Source: Maylandia zebra
Lineage: Eukaryota; Chordata; Actinopteri; Cichliformes; Cichlidae
Assembly (NCBI RefSeq): GCF_041146795.1
Contig: NC_135170.1
Location: 8,141,533 to 8,205,532, forward strand
Direction of reading: 5' to 3'
Length of the DNA: 64,000 bases
Position 1 is the stretch's first letter. Each line of letters starts with the position of its first letter. A program made the position numbers and the translations under genes. The notes under the pieces are model-generated. The model had not been told where the DNA came from. It saw nothing but the letters and a program-made list of their open reading frames with translations, and did not search any database. Shown piece by piece: positions 10,085 to 20,400 of the stretch.

Positions 10085-10235
10085 CTGACCTTCCTAACTG
10101 TTTCCGACCTGTCTTCCCAATGTGATGTTTAAGCAATATATGTATGGTCAGAAGGGGGTGAAATTTTCATTGCAGTTGTACGTGTAACATTGCATGTGAT
10201 AATAAAAGGCTTGATTGGTTGATTATTCAACATGA
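10085..10235 (+). repeat. LINE/SINE 3'-end-like fragment
   Basis: It ends with GATAATAAAAGGCTTGATTGG, an AATAAA-bearing tail. It sits in an intron of the Ulp1-like gene. The family is not identified. Confidence 0.35.
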
Positions 10236-10372
10236 GTTGACATTTACCTGACATTGTGAAGGAGTCACAGTTTCTGTAAGGGTGTAAGAACATAACATGT
10301 GGATTTGTTACACTTCTTTTTCACAAGTTAATAACAATCAATAATTTTCATTCCATTATTTACAAGCTATCA

Positions 10373-10567
10373 CACGATGTCCCAGGGACAACATCTACAC
10401 GATGTCCCAGGGACAACATTTACACGATGTCCCAGGGACAACATCTACACGATGTCCCAGGGCAACTTCTACATGATGTCCCAGGGACAACATTTACACA
10501 ATGTCCCAGGGACAACATTTACGCGATGTCCCTGGGACAACATTTACGCGATGTACCAGGACAAATT
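10373..10567 (+). repeat. 25-bp minisatellite, about 7.8 units
   Basis: The unit is CACGATGTCCCAGGGACAAC plus ATTTA, repeated head to tail with few changes. Each unit contains the near-palindrome TGTCCCAGGGACA. One unit has A to T at the centre, keeping the symmetry. It lies just 5' of the visible exons of the Ulp1-like gene. Confidence 0.9.
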
Positions 10568-11524
10568 TGTAAATTTCTGGATTACTGTTAATCTCCATAG
10601 AATCAAGAACTCATGTCCAGTTTCACAGCTATGGACCAGTTAATTATGTTTCCAGGTGATAGTTTGATTCATAGATTCAGCACACAACCATAAGTCTAGG
10701 CCTTTTAGTCCAGATTCTCTTCACTTATGTTTGTAAAATGATCAGGGAAGCTACTGCAATTTTGCCTGACCCAACCCCCGGGCCACGAAACACCCAAAAA
10801 GTTGGGGAACGCTGGTCTAGAGAACACTGGTTAGCTAATGCTGTCGTCAAGTAGCCTATCGCTAGCAAACAAACAGCAAGCCAAGTGAGGAACATATGTA
10901 TAATGTTTACCGTTTATTAAAGGAAAGTATCCTAAATTGACTTCAAATTCGGCGGACAGGCGAATTGACTTCAAATTCGGCGGACAGGCGGCGGTTTTTC
11001 GCTTCTTCACTTGTATTTCGAAATAATCGAAGGCGGGTATTTCGAAGTCGCAAAGGAATGACGTCACAAGAAGGTGATTGGTCACTTGCAATGTTGAACC
11101 TGGAACAACATTAATTATGATGTGGGAACAATGCTGACACGAGGAAATCAGATCGTCCGCCTACCCCCAGTCCTGCTTTACAGGTGAAAATAGAGCAACA
11201 GGACCGCTGAGTCTTTGACTTTATTTATTTTCTGCTGTGTTTTACTTGCATCTATTTGAAAGAGTGAGTGTAAACACAAAAAATATTTTATTTTATGTGC
11301 TGGAATGTGCAGAAAATAGGTTTAAATGTTAAACTAATTTATTCAAGTCAGAGAATGTTGCATATAATTAAATTTTTGCTTGATGCATAAAGTTAAAAGA
11401 TTAAAACTGATAAAACAAGTAAAAAATAAAGAGACTTTTCCATTTGATTACATTTTGTATGATGGATTATGTAGAAAAAGTAGAATTGGGCTGAAAGAGC
11501 TATCGCTTTATCACCTCTTCAGGT
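10568..11524. other. No gene recognised; hAT end remnant and a 28-bp tandem duplication
   Basis: Around 10790-10822 the sequence AGTTGGGGAACGCTGG resembles a hAT terminal repeat. At 10935-10962 and 10963-10990 a 28-bp GC-rich unit (starts AATTGACTTC, ends GACAGGCG) is duplicated exactly. The 10.9-11.2 kb part is GC-richer and could hold the promoter of the minus-strand Ulp1-like gene; I see no decisive element. Confidence 0.4.
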
Positions 11525-11544
11525 TGTAAATCGTGTTTTTAAAA

Positions 11545-11675
11545 AGTAACTAAGTAACTAAGTAATTAATTACTTTTGAAAATAAGTAATCAGTAAAGTA
11601 ACGGGATTACTTTTTGGGGGAAGTAATCAGTAATTAGTTACTGATTACTTTTTTCAAGTAACTTGACCAACACTG
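11545..11675. repeat. MITE end with GTAATCAG repeats
   Basis: Repeated AAGTAACT / AGTAATCAG words end in ACTTGACCAACACTG, a terminal motif of a common teleost hAT-like MITE. The other end is not visible. Confidence 0.45.
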
Positions 11676-12345
11676 ATGATTTAATTAAGTTCACCTTGGA
11701 AACCTCGGATTTTGTTAGAGACTTGTAAATGCAATAACCATTCAATTTCACTTTTTTGAGTGTACATAACATATTATGCCTATACTTTTATGACTATTAA
11801 ACTTTTGAGTGATAACGCCTGACAAGATTTTGAAAGACTTGAAAGAAAATGTCATAGTACAAACTGTATAATCACAATAAATAAATAAATAAGAAAGCTA
11901 TTAAATATATTGGTATCTCAAAATATTTTTGCTTTTGTTTATGTATTTTTTCTACACTAAAACCCTGATAATATGTAATATCGAGGTAAAAGCACCACAG
12001 AATACACCCTTAATCTAAGGACCTAAGGTAAAATTAGTTTATCTGAATCCATTAGTTTTAGTTAACAGTATCTAATGCTCTAACAGCTTAGCATTTGCTT
12101 ACTGATTCAGCAGATACTTCCATCCCATTCATCCTTCCTGAATTTAATTCTGTTATAGGTTTAATCACTTAATAAATGTATTTTTTAGCTATCTACTGCT
12201 AACAATGATCCAATGTCAAATTACACTGCAGCAGTGTACTATCCATGGATATAATAGAATGGATGGATGGACAATTTTTAATTGATAGTTTTTCAGTTTT
12301 CCTCTAATATTAATGATATCCAGAGTTAGCATTTTTCTTCAGGTC
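11676..12345. other. No gene seen
   Basis: AT-rich non-coding sequence without recognised repeats. Confidence 0.4.
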
Positions 12346-12640
12346 TGTTACAGTTCAACGTGGGAGACTCAAGCGCAGGACTCCAGAATCAGCTGAACAC
12401 AAGAATTTATTTACAGAGTTCACCAGGTGTATATAAAGGAAGTGCAGGGCAGTGCTATATACAACAATGTGGGGGACGGGGCTCCAGGGAAATCCAAAGG
12501 GGGGAAATCTCTCGTTCTCCAACTCTCCACACTCACGACCGCAGTTCCTTTCTCCACACTTGACACAAAGATTCACACAGGGAAGGTTATCCAGGAGGTC
12601 TGTAGGCAAGGAAACGAGAATGAGTTACAACTTTCACAAT
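12346..12640 (-). repeat. LTR fragment, minus orientation
   Basis: Read on the minus strand, it contains ACTCTGTAAATAAATTCTTG (polyadenylation signal) and ends GAACTGTAACA. This resembles the 3' ends of the solo-LTR-like units elsewhere in the window. The 5' boundary is not defined. Confidence 0.4.
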
Positions 12641-12684
12641 AGACACTTGACTTAGCTTGAGCTGTAGCTTGAGTCTCACTGATT

Positions 12685-12720
12685 GTTGTCTACCACGATC
12701 CAGCAATCGTGGTAGACAAC
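12685..12720. repeat. Perfect 15-bp inverted repeat (6-nt loop)
   Basis: GTTGTCTACCACGAT (12685-12699), loop CCAGCA, then ATCGTGGTAGACAAC (12706-12720). CGATCCAGCA also follows the second arm, so the loop sequence is repeated. Confidence 0.9.
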
Positions 12721-13180
12721 GATCCAGCAAAGACCAGCAGACTCCTCCTGGTTAAATGATTTTCTTTTTTTTGCCTGTTTCTGGGTCTTTTCATTTCAAC
12801 ATACTGTGCTGTTAATTTTAAAAATATGTTATAAAATGTCACGTCATCTCTTCACAGTGAAAAGTCTATGGGTTTTAGATGCCACACAAAAAGGTTAAAT
12901 ATTATATATTGATTAAGTAAGTAATAAAACAACAATAGCAATGTGTCCATGTGACCATAGTTGTGTCTTTTTTTTTTTATCTCAACTTTAGCTCTAAGCA
13001 AGAATCTAGAAACAGCAGTGCTTAAAGTTACCAATGATATTATGATGTAGAGATGGCACGATACCACTTTTTTATGTCCGATACCGATATCATAAATTTG
13101 GATATCTGCCGATACCGATATAAATCCGATATAGAGATTGACAGACCACGTGACTTTCGCGCATTGCGTGCCGGGAACTC

Positions 13181-13510
13181 GTGGCAAAACAATCCAAGTA
13201 CCGCATCAAATGCAAGCATTTTCAGCACCTGAAAACGTTCATTCTCCGGTTCCAATACCTTCTTGCTTGTTCTTTGTCCCCCGAAAAAGTAATGTACACA
13301 ACGAAGGAGAACAATGCCAGTCCGTACAAAGACAGACTTGATGAAAAGTCAAAGAAAAGATACGAGGAAAAAATCAAAGGAGTGAAAGGGTTAGACCCTT
13401 ACGAGCACACAGAGTGGACAAAAGACGTTAGCGTGCTGCCCAACTTTCACCACGCTCATATTTATAATTATACGGTTCTTGGAGTGAGTGCATACTCTCA
13501 TGAAGTTTAG
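13181..13510 (+). pseudogene. ISL2EU-type transposase-associated protein fragment
   Basis: The frame contains SPYKDRLDEKSKKRYEEKIK, LDPYEHTEWTKDVSVLPNF and, after a frameshift near 13505, SLQQAQVQCTDGWVQDLE. As I remember them, teleost ISL2EU/YqaJ-domain transposon proteins share this pattern (K..RYxEKL...GLDPYE...LP...NYL). Only the N-terminal portion is present. Confidence 0.5.
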
Positions 13511-13971
13511 TAACTTCAGGTCACTGCAACAAGCCCAGGTACAGTGTACAGACGGATGGGTACAGGACCTTGAAATGCACCGTGTAGAACGAAAGACCAT
13601 CGTACCTATCATAAGTTTACCAGTCTCACAAATCGTCTTCATAAATACACATTCGTTAACAGTTTATTAATAGGACCTTTAAGCTCAACGGTAATTAATT
13701 AGTAGTGGAAATAATTTCTGGTACGCATTACAGAAATGTAGCAGTGACAACAATATTGTATGCTGTAATCGCACTGGGCAATTGGTGATACAAAAAAACC
13801 TGTTTTACCCTGTGAATAAAAGTATATGTTTTTGTCAATGTACCATGGTAATAACAGAAGCGAAACACAATATTGTGTCAGGACAATTCAGTATTTATGC
13901 ACAATAAACAAAGGAGCATAGCGCGACAATTTCTGTTCAGCACCAGACTTGCTTGTAACCTATATCACCAA

Positions 13972-14256
13972 TTATGTTAAGAAAAATGACGTATTAATTA
14001 CTACAAAACACTGACCTTTGTGGGAATGCTTGGAGCAGACTAACATGTGAGCTGGAGTGTTCTGGGACGTTATATTTGGTCTTTGAATGGCTGCAATCCA
14101 GGCCATCCGTCGCCTGTTTGTTACTTCGGAAACATGGCTCGAACAATTTCTCTTCAACGACGTAATCCGATAACAACCGATCTCTTTACCCATCGGCTTC
14201 CCGTGGCTGTCATGCGACTGGCTATTGCAGTTAACAATACAACAGCTTCTTGACAT
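13972..14256 (-). pseudogene. THAP-like zinc-finger ORF of the ISL2EU-like element
   Basis: The start reads MSRSCCIVNCNSQSHD, followed by RRRMAWIAAIQRPN and VCSKHSHKG. The C-x4-C ... W ... C-x2-H arrangement is the C2CH signature of THAP DNA-binding domains, truncated at the C-terminus. Confidence 0.55.
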
Positions 14257-14392
14257 CTTTTGTTTATTTTTATCGCTGTGTAACTGATTTCAATTGAAAG
14301 CCTGCGTGCACTAGTACCTCTTGCCATGAGTTCCCAGAATCCTTTGCGGTTTTACCCCTGAATGACGTCACATTTTCAATCTCTATAGGGTA

Positions 14393-15252
14393 TTTCATAA
14401 TCAATAAAATGTTTTTTTTAAATATCTTGCTGCATTTTGTATAAGTTCATACTCAAGTTTAAAAAAGAAAACCACTAAAGCTATTCTGTTAAACCTGTAT
14501 GCAAAAAATACACTGCACCCAAAATATTTCATAGTTCAGCAAAACTGATCAATCTAATAAACTTAAACCTACACCATCCTCACTATTCTGGTATTTTAAA
14601 GAGTACTTAGTGGAAATATTAAACAACCTAACTAATAGGGTTGCCAACTCCCAGCAAAAGAAAAAAAAATAAATAGAGACACCCCCCCCAATAATGCTTA
14701 ATTATGAAAATATGAAAACATAAAGAAGATGCATATTCTCTGTCATATGGGCCCGCATGAATAAACTTTCTGAATCCTTTATCATCTGCAACCGAAAATA
14801 GTTGTGGATGATTACTATACCTTTCTAATGTGATGTTGTTGTCCCTGGCTCCCGTTCTCTCTCTCTCCCTCTGACTCTGTTACTGTGCTACTGAGTATAA
14901 CTCCCCCCTCTGCCCAGCGTAAAGCACAAGGCTCGTGTGCAGAGTGAAGCGGAAAAAAAGTGCGAGAGAGAGAGAGGGTGAGAGAAAAAAAAAAACCCAC
15001 GTGACGGCTCGCGTCGTTCACGTCAAAGAGCCGGCTATAAGAGCCATTTCGTTCGCGAACGACCCATCACTAAAAAAAAGAGACCTCTACTCATGCTGGG
15101 CTCCTATGAAAGGACAGCATGAGAACAGGAAACCAAAAAACTCCTCTGCACAGAAGCACATAAATGTCCACAGCACAACATTATGGAGCACGTGACAAGC
15201 AACAGGGTTGGGTAGGGGGTGAGGAGTAATCCAAAGCAAACACAGCAGCCAT
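14393..15252. other. No gene; interior of outer hAT with a second hAT end remnant
   Basis: About 15010-15072 reads GCCATTTCGTTCGCGAACGA then CCCATCACTA, a known style of hAT terminal repeat in reverse orientation. Its partner end is not visible. The rest is unremarkable. Confidence 0.4.
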
Positions 15253-15260
15253 CCTGCCCT

Positions 15261-16458
15261 CAGTGGCGTGTCCAGCAGGGTGGCCTGGGGGGGCACAGGC
15301 CACCCCCCCAACCAGACTGGCCACCCCAGGTGCCACCCCAAAGGCAAAACAATAAAATTCAATCAAATATCAAATGTACGATTATGTTTTCACGGTGAAG
15401 CTCAGATATCCGAGTGTAAGTGAATGCAGCATCGGCTTCTGCGCTTTGTGCATCACGTTAGCAAAGGTAGGAGAGCCAAGCACGAAAGATGGCACCGCAG
15501 GAAACAATTTTTCGGTGAAAGAAAATGAGGCCAGAATAAATGTCCCGGTAAGTAATATTAAGTTTGTTGAGTTTAGTAAACTTCGGTGAAATTAGAATAC
15601 CAAGGAAAAAATAACACTTGAAGAATTATTGCAGCCGTTGAATATTTCAGACAGTATGCTACTGAGGGCAGCTAACATAAGAGTTATGAGTTATAATATA
15701 TAATCCAAGTCGTAACATTGCTGTATGGAGCTGCAGATTTGGTTGCAGGTTAACATAGCTGGACTGGCCATCGGGCATACCGGGGATATGCCCGGTGACT
15801 TATTTTTTATTTTTTTTTGTAACGGCATGAACAATGAGAGGTGGTGGATTGGCCAGATGCAGGTCGATGTGTAAAAATAACTCAGTTGTTTGGTGGTGGC
15901 TATGGTGGGGCTTCCACAGAGGCCAGCAGGTGGATGAGGGAAGGGGAGGCAGGTTTCATTCAAATGTTAGTCTTTTCAGTTGTTTCCCCACTTTTTTCAA
16001 AATCAAACACCAGTTTGTGAGAAGATTATCTTCTTTTTTTAACAGGCAGATAAAGTTTTACATTGGAATTGGCTGATTTGTCAATTATTTGTTACAAATG
16101 TTCGTATTTTAATATTAAAAAATGTTTTTGCCCAAAACATATGTGCACTATATGTCAGTAAAAATACTATGCAAATATTGCTGTCCTTGAATGCTGAGTA
16201 AACACTGACAAAGCACTGATTGTATCTCTTGTACTTTATCAACGCAGTATCTAAAAACTTTGCACCGTAGTGGTTAAAATCTCATTCTGATAAGAGTTAA
16301 AAGCACATTCAGTTATTAGGTTTACAGGGTTATTTAATTATGGTTAACGGTTGGTAGAATTTTTTTTAAACATTATCTGCCAATTACATCTGCCACCCTT
16401 CTCCAAATCTGTGCCCCTACCTGGCCCCCCCAACAAAAATTTTCTAGACACGCCACTG
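15261..16458. mobile_element. hAT non-autonomous element, copy 1 (1198 bp)
   Basis: The ends are CAGTGGCGTGTCCAG and CTAGACACGCCACTG, with an exact 8-bp duplication CCTGCCCT at 15253-15260 and 16459-16466. There is no transposase ORF. It is the inverse-orientation relative of 24702-26924. Confidence 0.88.
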
Positions 16459-16466
16459 CCTGCCCT

Positions 16467-17409
16467 GCGCTATTATTCCAGCGCGGGCTCAGACCCGCCG
16501 TGTTCTCCAGAAGGGAACAAGCATCGAAGGCGTTTGGAAAGGGAGGGGGGATGAGTGAGTGCGTATCAGTGTATGTGTATGTGTGTGTGTGTGTGTCCAG
16601 AGTTCAAGATCTTATCCATGCTGCACTCAATGAGCCCATTCTGAGAACTCATGCCTCGTCCCATCGTTTCAATCCCAGCGGGCAGCCTTGTGGGGGAACA
16701 GCCGGTTCTGCTTTCTTAATTCTTCGATAAGCCAGGGCCAAGCCAGCTCCGATCAGCAAGAACCCTGTTATCATGGTTCCGGATAGGTAGATATCTTCAG
16801 TGTCCTCGATCGACAGTCCCGCCAGGCACACGATTCTCCATTTCTGCCACCCGTCCATCGTGTATCCGGCAGGGAAAGTACCACCCGGACACTCAGACTT
16901 CTCGTTGAGAAAAGGGTGTCAATAGCATTCAGGGACCAGTTGATCAAATCCATAATTCCCTTTTAGGTTTTAGAGAACAGACTATGAGAGAGTGTTCCAG
17001 GGAAAAGTAATACAAAAAACACGTGGGCGATAAACAAACAAGAGAGACGGGGGTTGCGACGGAAAAGCCGATCAGCTGATCGTTGATCAGTTTCATGATT
17101 GAAGTAGCAGCAGGAGAGGAAGGGGAGAGAGGCAGTCGCGCCATATATCGGTTGTTAAGCTTAACGTGGGAATGCTTTATGAAATGCTGGTTTGGAAGCA
17201 CATAGCGAGGCTCCAAATGCTCAACCAGACCGCCGACAGGTTTCGCACGCCACAGCCGCTCTATCACGAGACGCACACTGCTCCCACGTGCTAAGGTCAT
17301 GAGCTGGGTTACACTGTGTCGCTAGTTTTGTGAGGCGCTTTTATGATATTTAATGGATCGGATTACATTTTTTATTTCTCTCCGATATCCGATCCAATAA
17401 TTTCGGTCA
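16467..17409. other. No gene recognised; interior of the outer hAT
   Basis: The segment around 17023-17125 (for example AAAGCCGATCAGCTGATC) is shared with 25912-25995 inside hAT copy 2, so it belongs to a dispersed repeat. Short minus-strand ORFs here have no recognised domain. Confidence 0.4.
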
Positions 17410-17414
17410 GTATC

Positions 17415-17965
17415 TGTCATGATCCTGGGTCCTTTTGACCCAGCGTTTTGTGTTTTCTCTTCGCGATTTTGGTTCTGTTCTTCCTCTGGTTAGTGTTTAC
17501 TCTGTTCTGCCCGTGTGTTCCTGTATCTAGTCCGCGTTCTTAGTTTGTGTCCTTTCATGTGTAAGTTCCTGTTTTATTGTGAAGGTCTGTGTCTTATGTG
17601 AGTGTTTTCAGTTTGCCTCCCTAGTCTCGTCATGTTAATTACTCCCAGCTGTGTCCCCACCTGTATGTATTCCCCTGTGTTCTCTGAGTGTATTTAAGTT
17701 GTGTCTTCTGTCATAGTAGTTGCTGGTTCGTCTGTGTTGTTTCCTCCTCGGTCTCCCTGCGTCTCTCCGTGTATAGTTCTCCGGATCTCCCTGCATCTTC
17801 GGTTCTGGTTTGTGTTGTTAGTTTACCCAGTTTAGGTTTCAGTTTCATGTTCCTAGCGCCTTTGTTGTTTGCATTTTGTTGTTAATAAACACTCACCTGC
17901 ACCAGAGCTGCCGCCTTTTGGTCCTATATTTAATTCCACACGGCTTGCCCCCGCAAACCGTGACA
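17415..17965 (+). mobile_element. Solo-LTR-like element, copy 2
   Basis: The 551-bp unit starts TGTCATGATC and ends AAACCGTGACA. An exact 5-bp duplication GTATC lies at 17410-17414 and 17966-17970. A polyadenylation-type signal (GTTAATAAACACTC) lies near the end. It is nested in the outer hAT element. Confidence 0.75.
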
Positions 17966-18475
17966 GTATCAGTCCGATCGGTCCATCTCTATTATGATGT
18001 CAGACGATTCTGGAGAATACACAGCGTTGGTCTTACTAGACCTTTCCTCAGCTTTTGACACAATTAATCATACTATCCTAATAAAAAGACTGAAGAATCT
18101 GGTTGAGATATCCAGTCTGTTTTAAAGTGGTTTTCATCCTACATCCTAATCTGGTGGGAGTTTTAATGTGTCTGCAAAACAGATTATGTCTAAATGTGGA
18201 GTCCCTGAAGGCTCTGTGCTGGGACCTATTTTCTTTTTAATATATATTCTTCTTTTAGACCAGATATTAATGATATTCAGCAGTACTGCTCTTTTACGCC
18301 TTCAGAGGTTCACAAACTGTCTGTTTTAATTAATTGCTTAACTAACATTAATCAATGTTTAAATAAAAACTATTTACAGCTAACCCCAGATAAAACTGAA
18401 ACTTTGATTATATTGCTGATTAATTGATTATTGCTGTTTAATGTTGGAAATTGCAGTGTCCAACATTAACCTCCT

Positions 18476-18739
18476 AAGAACCGAACTCTTCCATGGCATA
18501 CATTTTTAATTTCTCTTTGATATTTGGACAGATTTTTTTTTTTTACCTAATTTTTATTTCGAAGATAAATGAGAACCACATATGAGGACTTTCGTTTAAA
18601 ATGAAAAAAAGAACAGTGGCAGTATAATGTCCTCGTAAGTGAATATCAGGCCCTTGTAGACCAAAATTGAGTATTTTGGTCTAGACAACCCAAAATGTGA
18701 TGTTCACATATTTGGGCGCCAGGTCCTAGAGGTTAATCA
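18476..18739 (+). repeat. MITE, copy B of the TTAA-flanked family
   Basis: The ends are TTAACCTCCTAAG and CCTAGAGGTTAA. TTAA at both edges fits piggyBac-type insertion. It is homologous to 790-1101 in inverse orientation and is nested in the old LINE. Confidence 0.6.
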
Positions 18740-19089
18740 GAAATTGGGTGATCCTGGTCACTCAGAAATTTAGGTGTTATTTTTGACAAAGCTTTTTTCC
18801 CAGAAATATAACTTAAAACAGACAGTAAGAACTAGCTTCTTTCATTTGAGGAACAGCTCAAAACTTCAATCAATGGTGTCAGCAAGTGAACTTGAGATGA
18901 TAATTCATGCTTTTGTCTCTACGAGACTGGACTATTGTAATTGTCTATTTACGTGTCAAGAAAGGGCTGAATAGTTTCCAGGTTGTCCAAAACTCTGCAG
19001 CGAGACTATTGGCTCTCTGAAACAGAGGAACTCATAACCCCTGTTTTAAAGTTGCTGCACTTTTTAAATTTTATTTGTAACTTTTAGAG

Positions 19090-19358
19090 CATAGGTGTCA
19101 AACTCTGGCCCGCGGGCGCCATACCAAATTATTATTAGAGCTGGCCTACTGGTATTATACAGCTAATATATATATTGTTTAGTATTAAGTTTGCTTGTCC
19201 CATATTCAGTTTTTCAGCAAAACTTGTTTGAGTCCATAAGAAGAGATCCATTCTTAAATCTGGAGGAAGATTTTTTTTCAGTAAATATTAATGTTAGCCC
19301 GCGGCCTTGTTCCAGTTTTGAATTTTGGCCCACTGTGTATTTGAGTTTGACACCCCTG
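19090..19358. mobile_element. hAT MITE (269 bp)
   Basis: The ends are CATAGGTGTCAAACTC and GAGTTTGACACCCCTG, with an exact 8-bp duplication TTTTAGAG at 19082-19089 and 19359-19366. It is nested in the old LINE. Confidence 0.85.
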
Positions 19359-19641
19359 TTTTAGAGCATTATATGGAGAAGCCCTTCCTTGTATTGTTGA
19401 TATGATTCATATATAACTATATATATATATATACCTCTTCTCGTAGCCTGATGTCATAGAATCAAAACCTTTTAGTGGCCTCTCACACCTGCTTCAAAAC
19501 TATTGCACCCAGACTGTGGAATGCATTGAACCCTGTGATGACTTAAAGGGCTTTAATGCTTTGATGATGCATTTATGATTGTATTATTTTCTGTTTTTTT
19601 GTGGCATTTGTCTGCAAAATCTGCTGTATAAAGAAACTTTA

Positions 19642-20378
19642 AGGCTACGTTCACACTGCAGGTCTTAATGCTCAATTCCGATTTTTTGATCAAATCCGAT
19701 CTTTTTGTCTGCCTGTTCACACTACAAATAAAATGCGACAGCAAACGCGCTCTAGTGTGAACGCTCAAAGCGGCCCGCATGCGCAAAAGAAGACTTCACA
19801 CACAACGCGCTCTGTTTAGACCCAGAGCAAACAGTATTGTTTGATAGATGGCCCTTAATATAAAGAGTTCGGACTTTACATTTCCCAATTTTTTCTTTAA
19901 GTTATTTTGTTATTTACATAATAATGTAAATAACCTAATAATGATCCTTATTGCTGTTTTAGAGAGGAGCGGTGCTTCAAAGGATAGTTGCAGATTTCTG
20001 TCAGAATCTGCAGATTATACAGTACAAATAAAATGTTCACGTTTCTCCAACATTGTCTGCCCAACAGTTTCACTGATATCTACACGGGATGGCCAGAGAA
20101 GCGTTCGCGATGTCTTCTCTGGCGCTGATAATTGGCGTCTGTCTTGTGTCAGTGACGTAAAAGACGGATTTAATGCGACCTGACCGTTCACACAGCAGTC
20201 GCTTTCTGAAACATCGGATATGTATCGGATTCAGTACCACATACGAAAGTGACCCAGATCGGATTTGAAAAAATCGGATTTGTGCCGTTCACACTGTCAT
20301 ACCATGATCGGATATGGGTCGCATAGGGTCAAAAAAATCGGATTTGATGCGCTTTCGCCTGCAGTGTGAACGTAGCCT
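19642..20378. mobile_element. Non-autonomous DNA transposon with long perfect inverted ends
   Basis: The outer 21 bp (AGGCTACGTTCACACTGCAG...) is perfectly inverted at 20358-20378. A TA dinucleotide flanks both sides. The interior is rich in 'TCGGATTTG' and 'GTTCACAC' words near both ends. There is no transposase. A TA duplication suits Tc1/mariner-like or ISL2EU-like enzymes; the family is not decided. Confidence 0.75.
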
Positions 20379-20400
20379 TATTTACTTACATATTGATGTT

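Larger units (their letters stand above)
1634..10273 (-). pseudogene. Ulp1/C48-like peptidase - zinc finger - AP-2-like protein gene, 11-12 exons, disrupted by an LTR retrotransposon
   Basis: I joined minus-strand exons at GT/AG sites: 10065-9853, 9575-9486, 8441-8370, 8261-8173, 8060-8020 continued at 3780-3719 (split by the retrotransposon), 3469-3367, 3287-3235, 3127-3049, 2827-2331, 2131-1938 and 1778-1634 (stop). With the element and one target-site copy removed, these sum to 1638 nt. The frame stays open across all joins, giving 545 residues and a stop. A 26-nt exon at 10273-10248 could precede them in phase. I did not find the start codon exon, so the N-terminus is unknown. Order of parts: peptidase, Cys-rich finger, acidic linker, AP-2-like C-terminus. 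No trusted function follows: it could be a host gene, a domesticated transposon gene, or part of a large DNA transposon. In this haplotype it is probably non-functional or altered. Confidence 0.72.
13132..14385. mobile_element. ISL2EU/IS4EU-like DNA transposon remnant
   Basis: The inverted ends TAGAGATTG and CAATCTCTA are flanked by TA/AT, consistent with a 2-bp target duplication. The interior has a plus-strand ORF and a minus-strand THAP-like ORF, the two-gene layout known for this superfamily. The element appears internally deleted, as no YqaJ-type nuclease region is visible. Confidence 0.55.
13048..17991. mobile_element. hAT-type DNA transposon carrying nested elements
   Basis: The ends are TAGAGATGGCACGAT at the left and, in reverse complement, TAGAGATGGACCGAT at the right. 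Exact 8-bp duplications TTATGATG lie at 13040-13047 and 17992-17999; 8 bp is diagnostic of hAT-like elements. Subterminal repeats of CCGATA/TCGGAT occur at both ends. No hAT transposase ORF is visible, so it is non-autonomous. Inside it are an ISL2EU-like element (13132-14385), another hAT element (15261-16458) and a solo-LTR-like unit (17415-17965). Confidence 0.8.
12985..20400 (+). mobile_element. Old L2/Rex1-like LINE fragment, split by nested transposons
   Basis: The left piece (about 12985-13047) continues at 18000 once the hAT element and one 8-bp duplication are removed. The joined frame reads TNDIMMSDDSGEYTALVLLD and then LSSAFDTINHTILIKRL, a non-LTR RT motif. Later pieces include the C-terminal signature SELEMIIHAFVSTRLDYCN at about 18880-18950. 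The tail CTGTATAAAGAAACTTT is broken at a TA by the MITE at 19642 and resumes as ATTTACTTACAT. Many stops and frameshifts show that it is dead. Confidence 0.6.

Noticed and set aside
10373-10567. Regular direct repeats as a CRISPR array
   Set aside because: Units are contiguous 25-bp tandem repeats without unique spacers, in vertebrate DNA.
16649-17300. Minus-strand ORFs with a membrane-like segment
   Set aside because: They lie inside transposon DNA shared with 25.9 kb and show no known family pattern.
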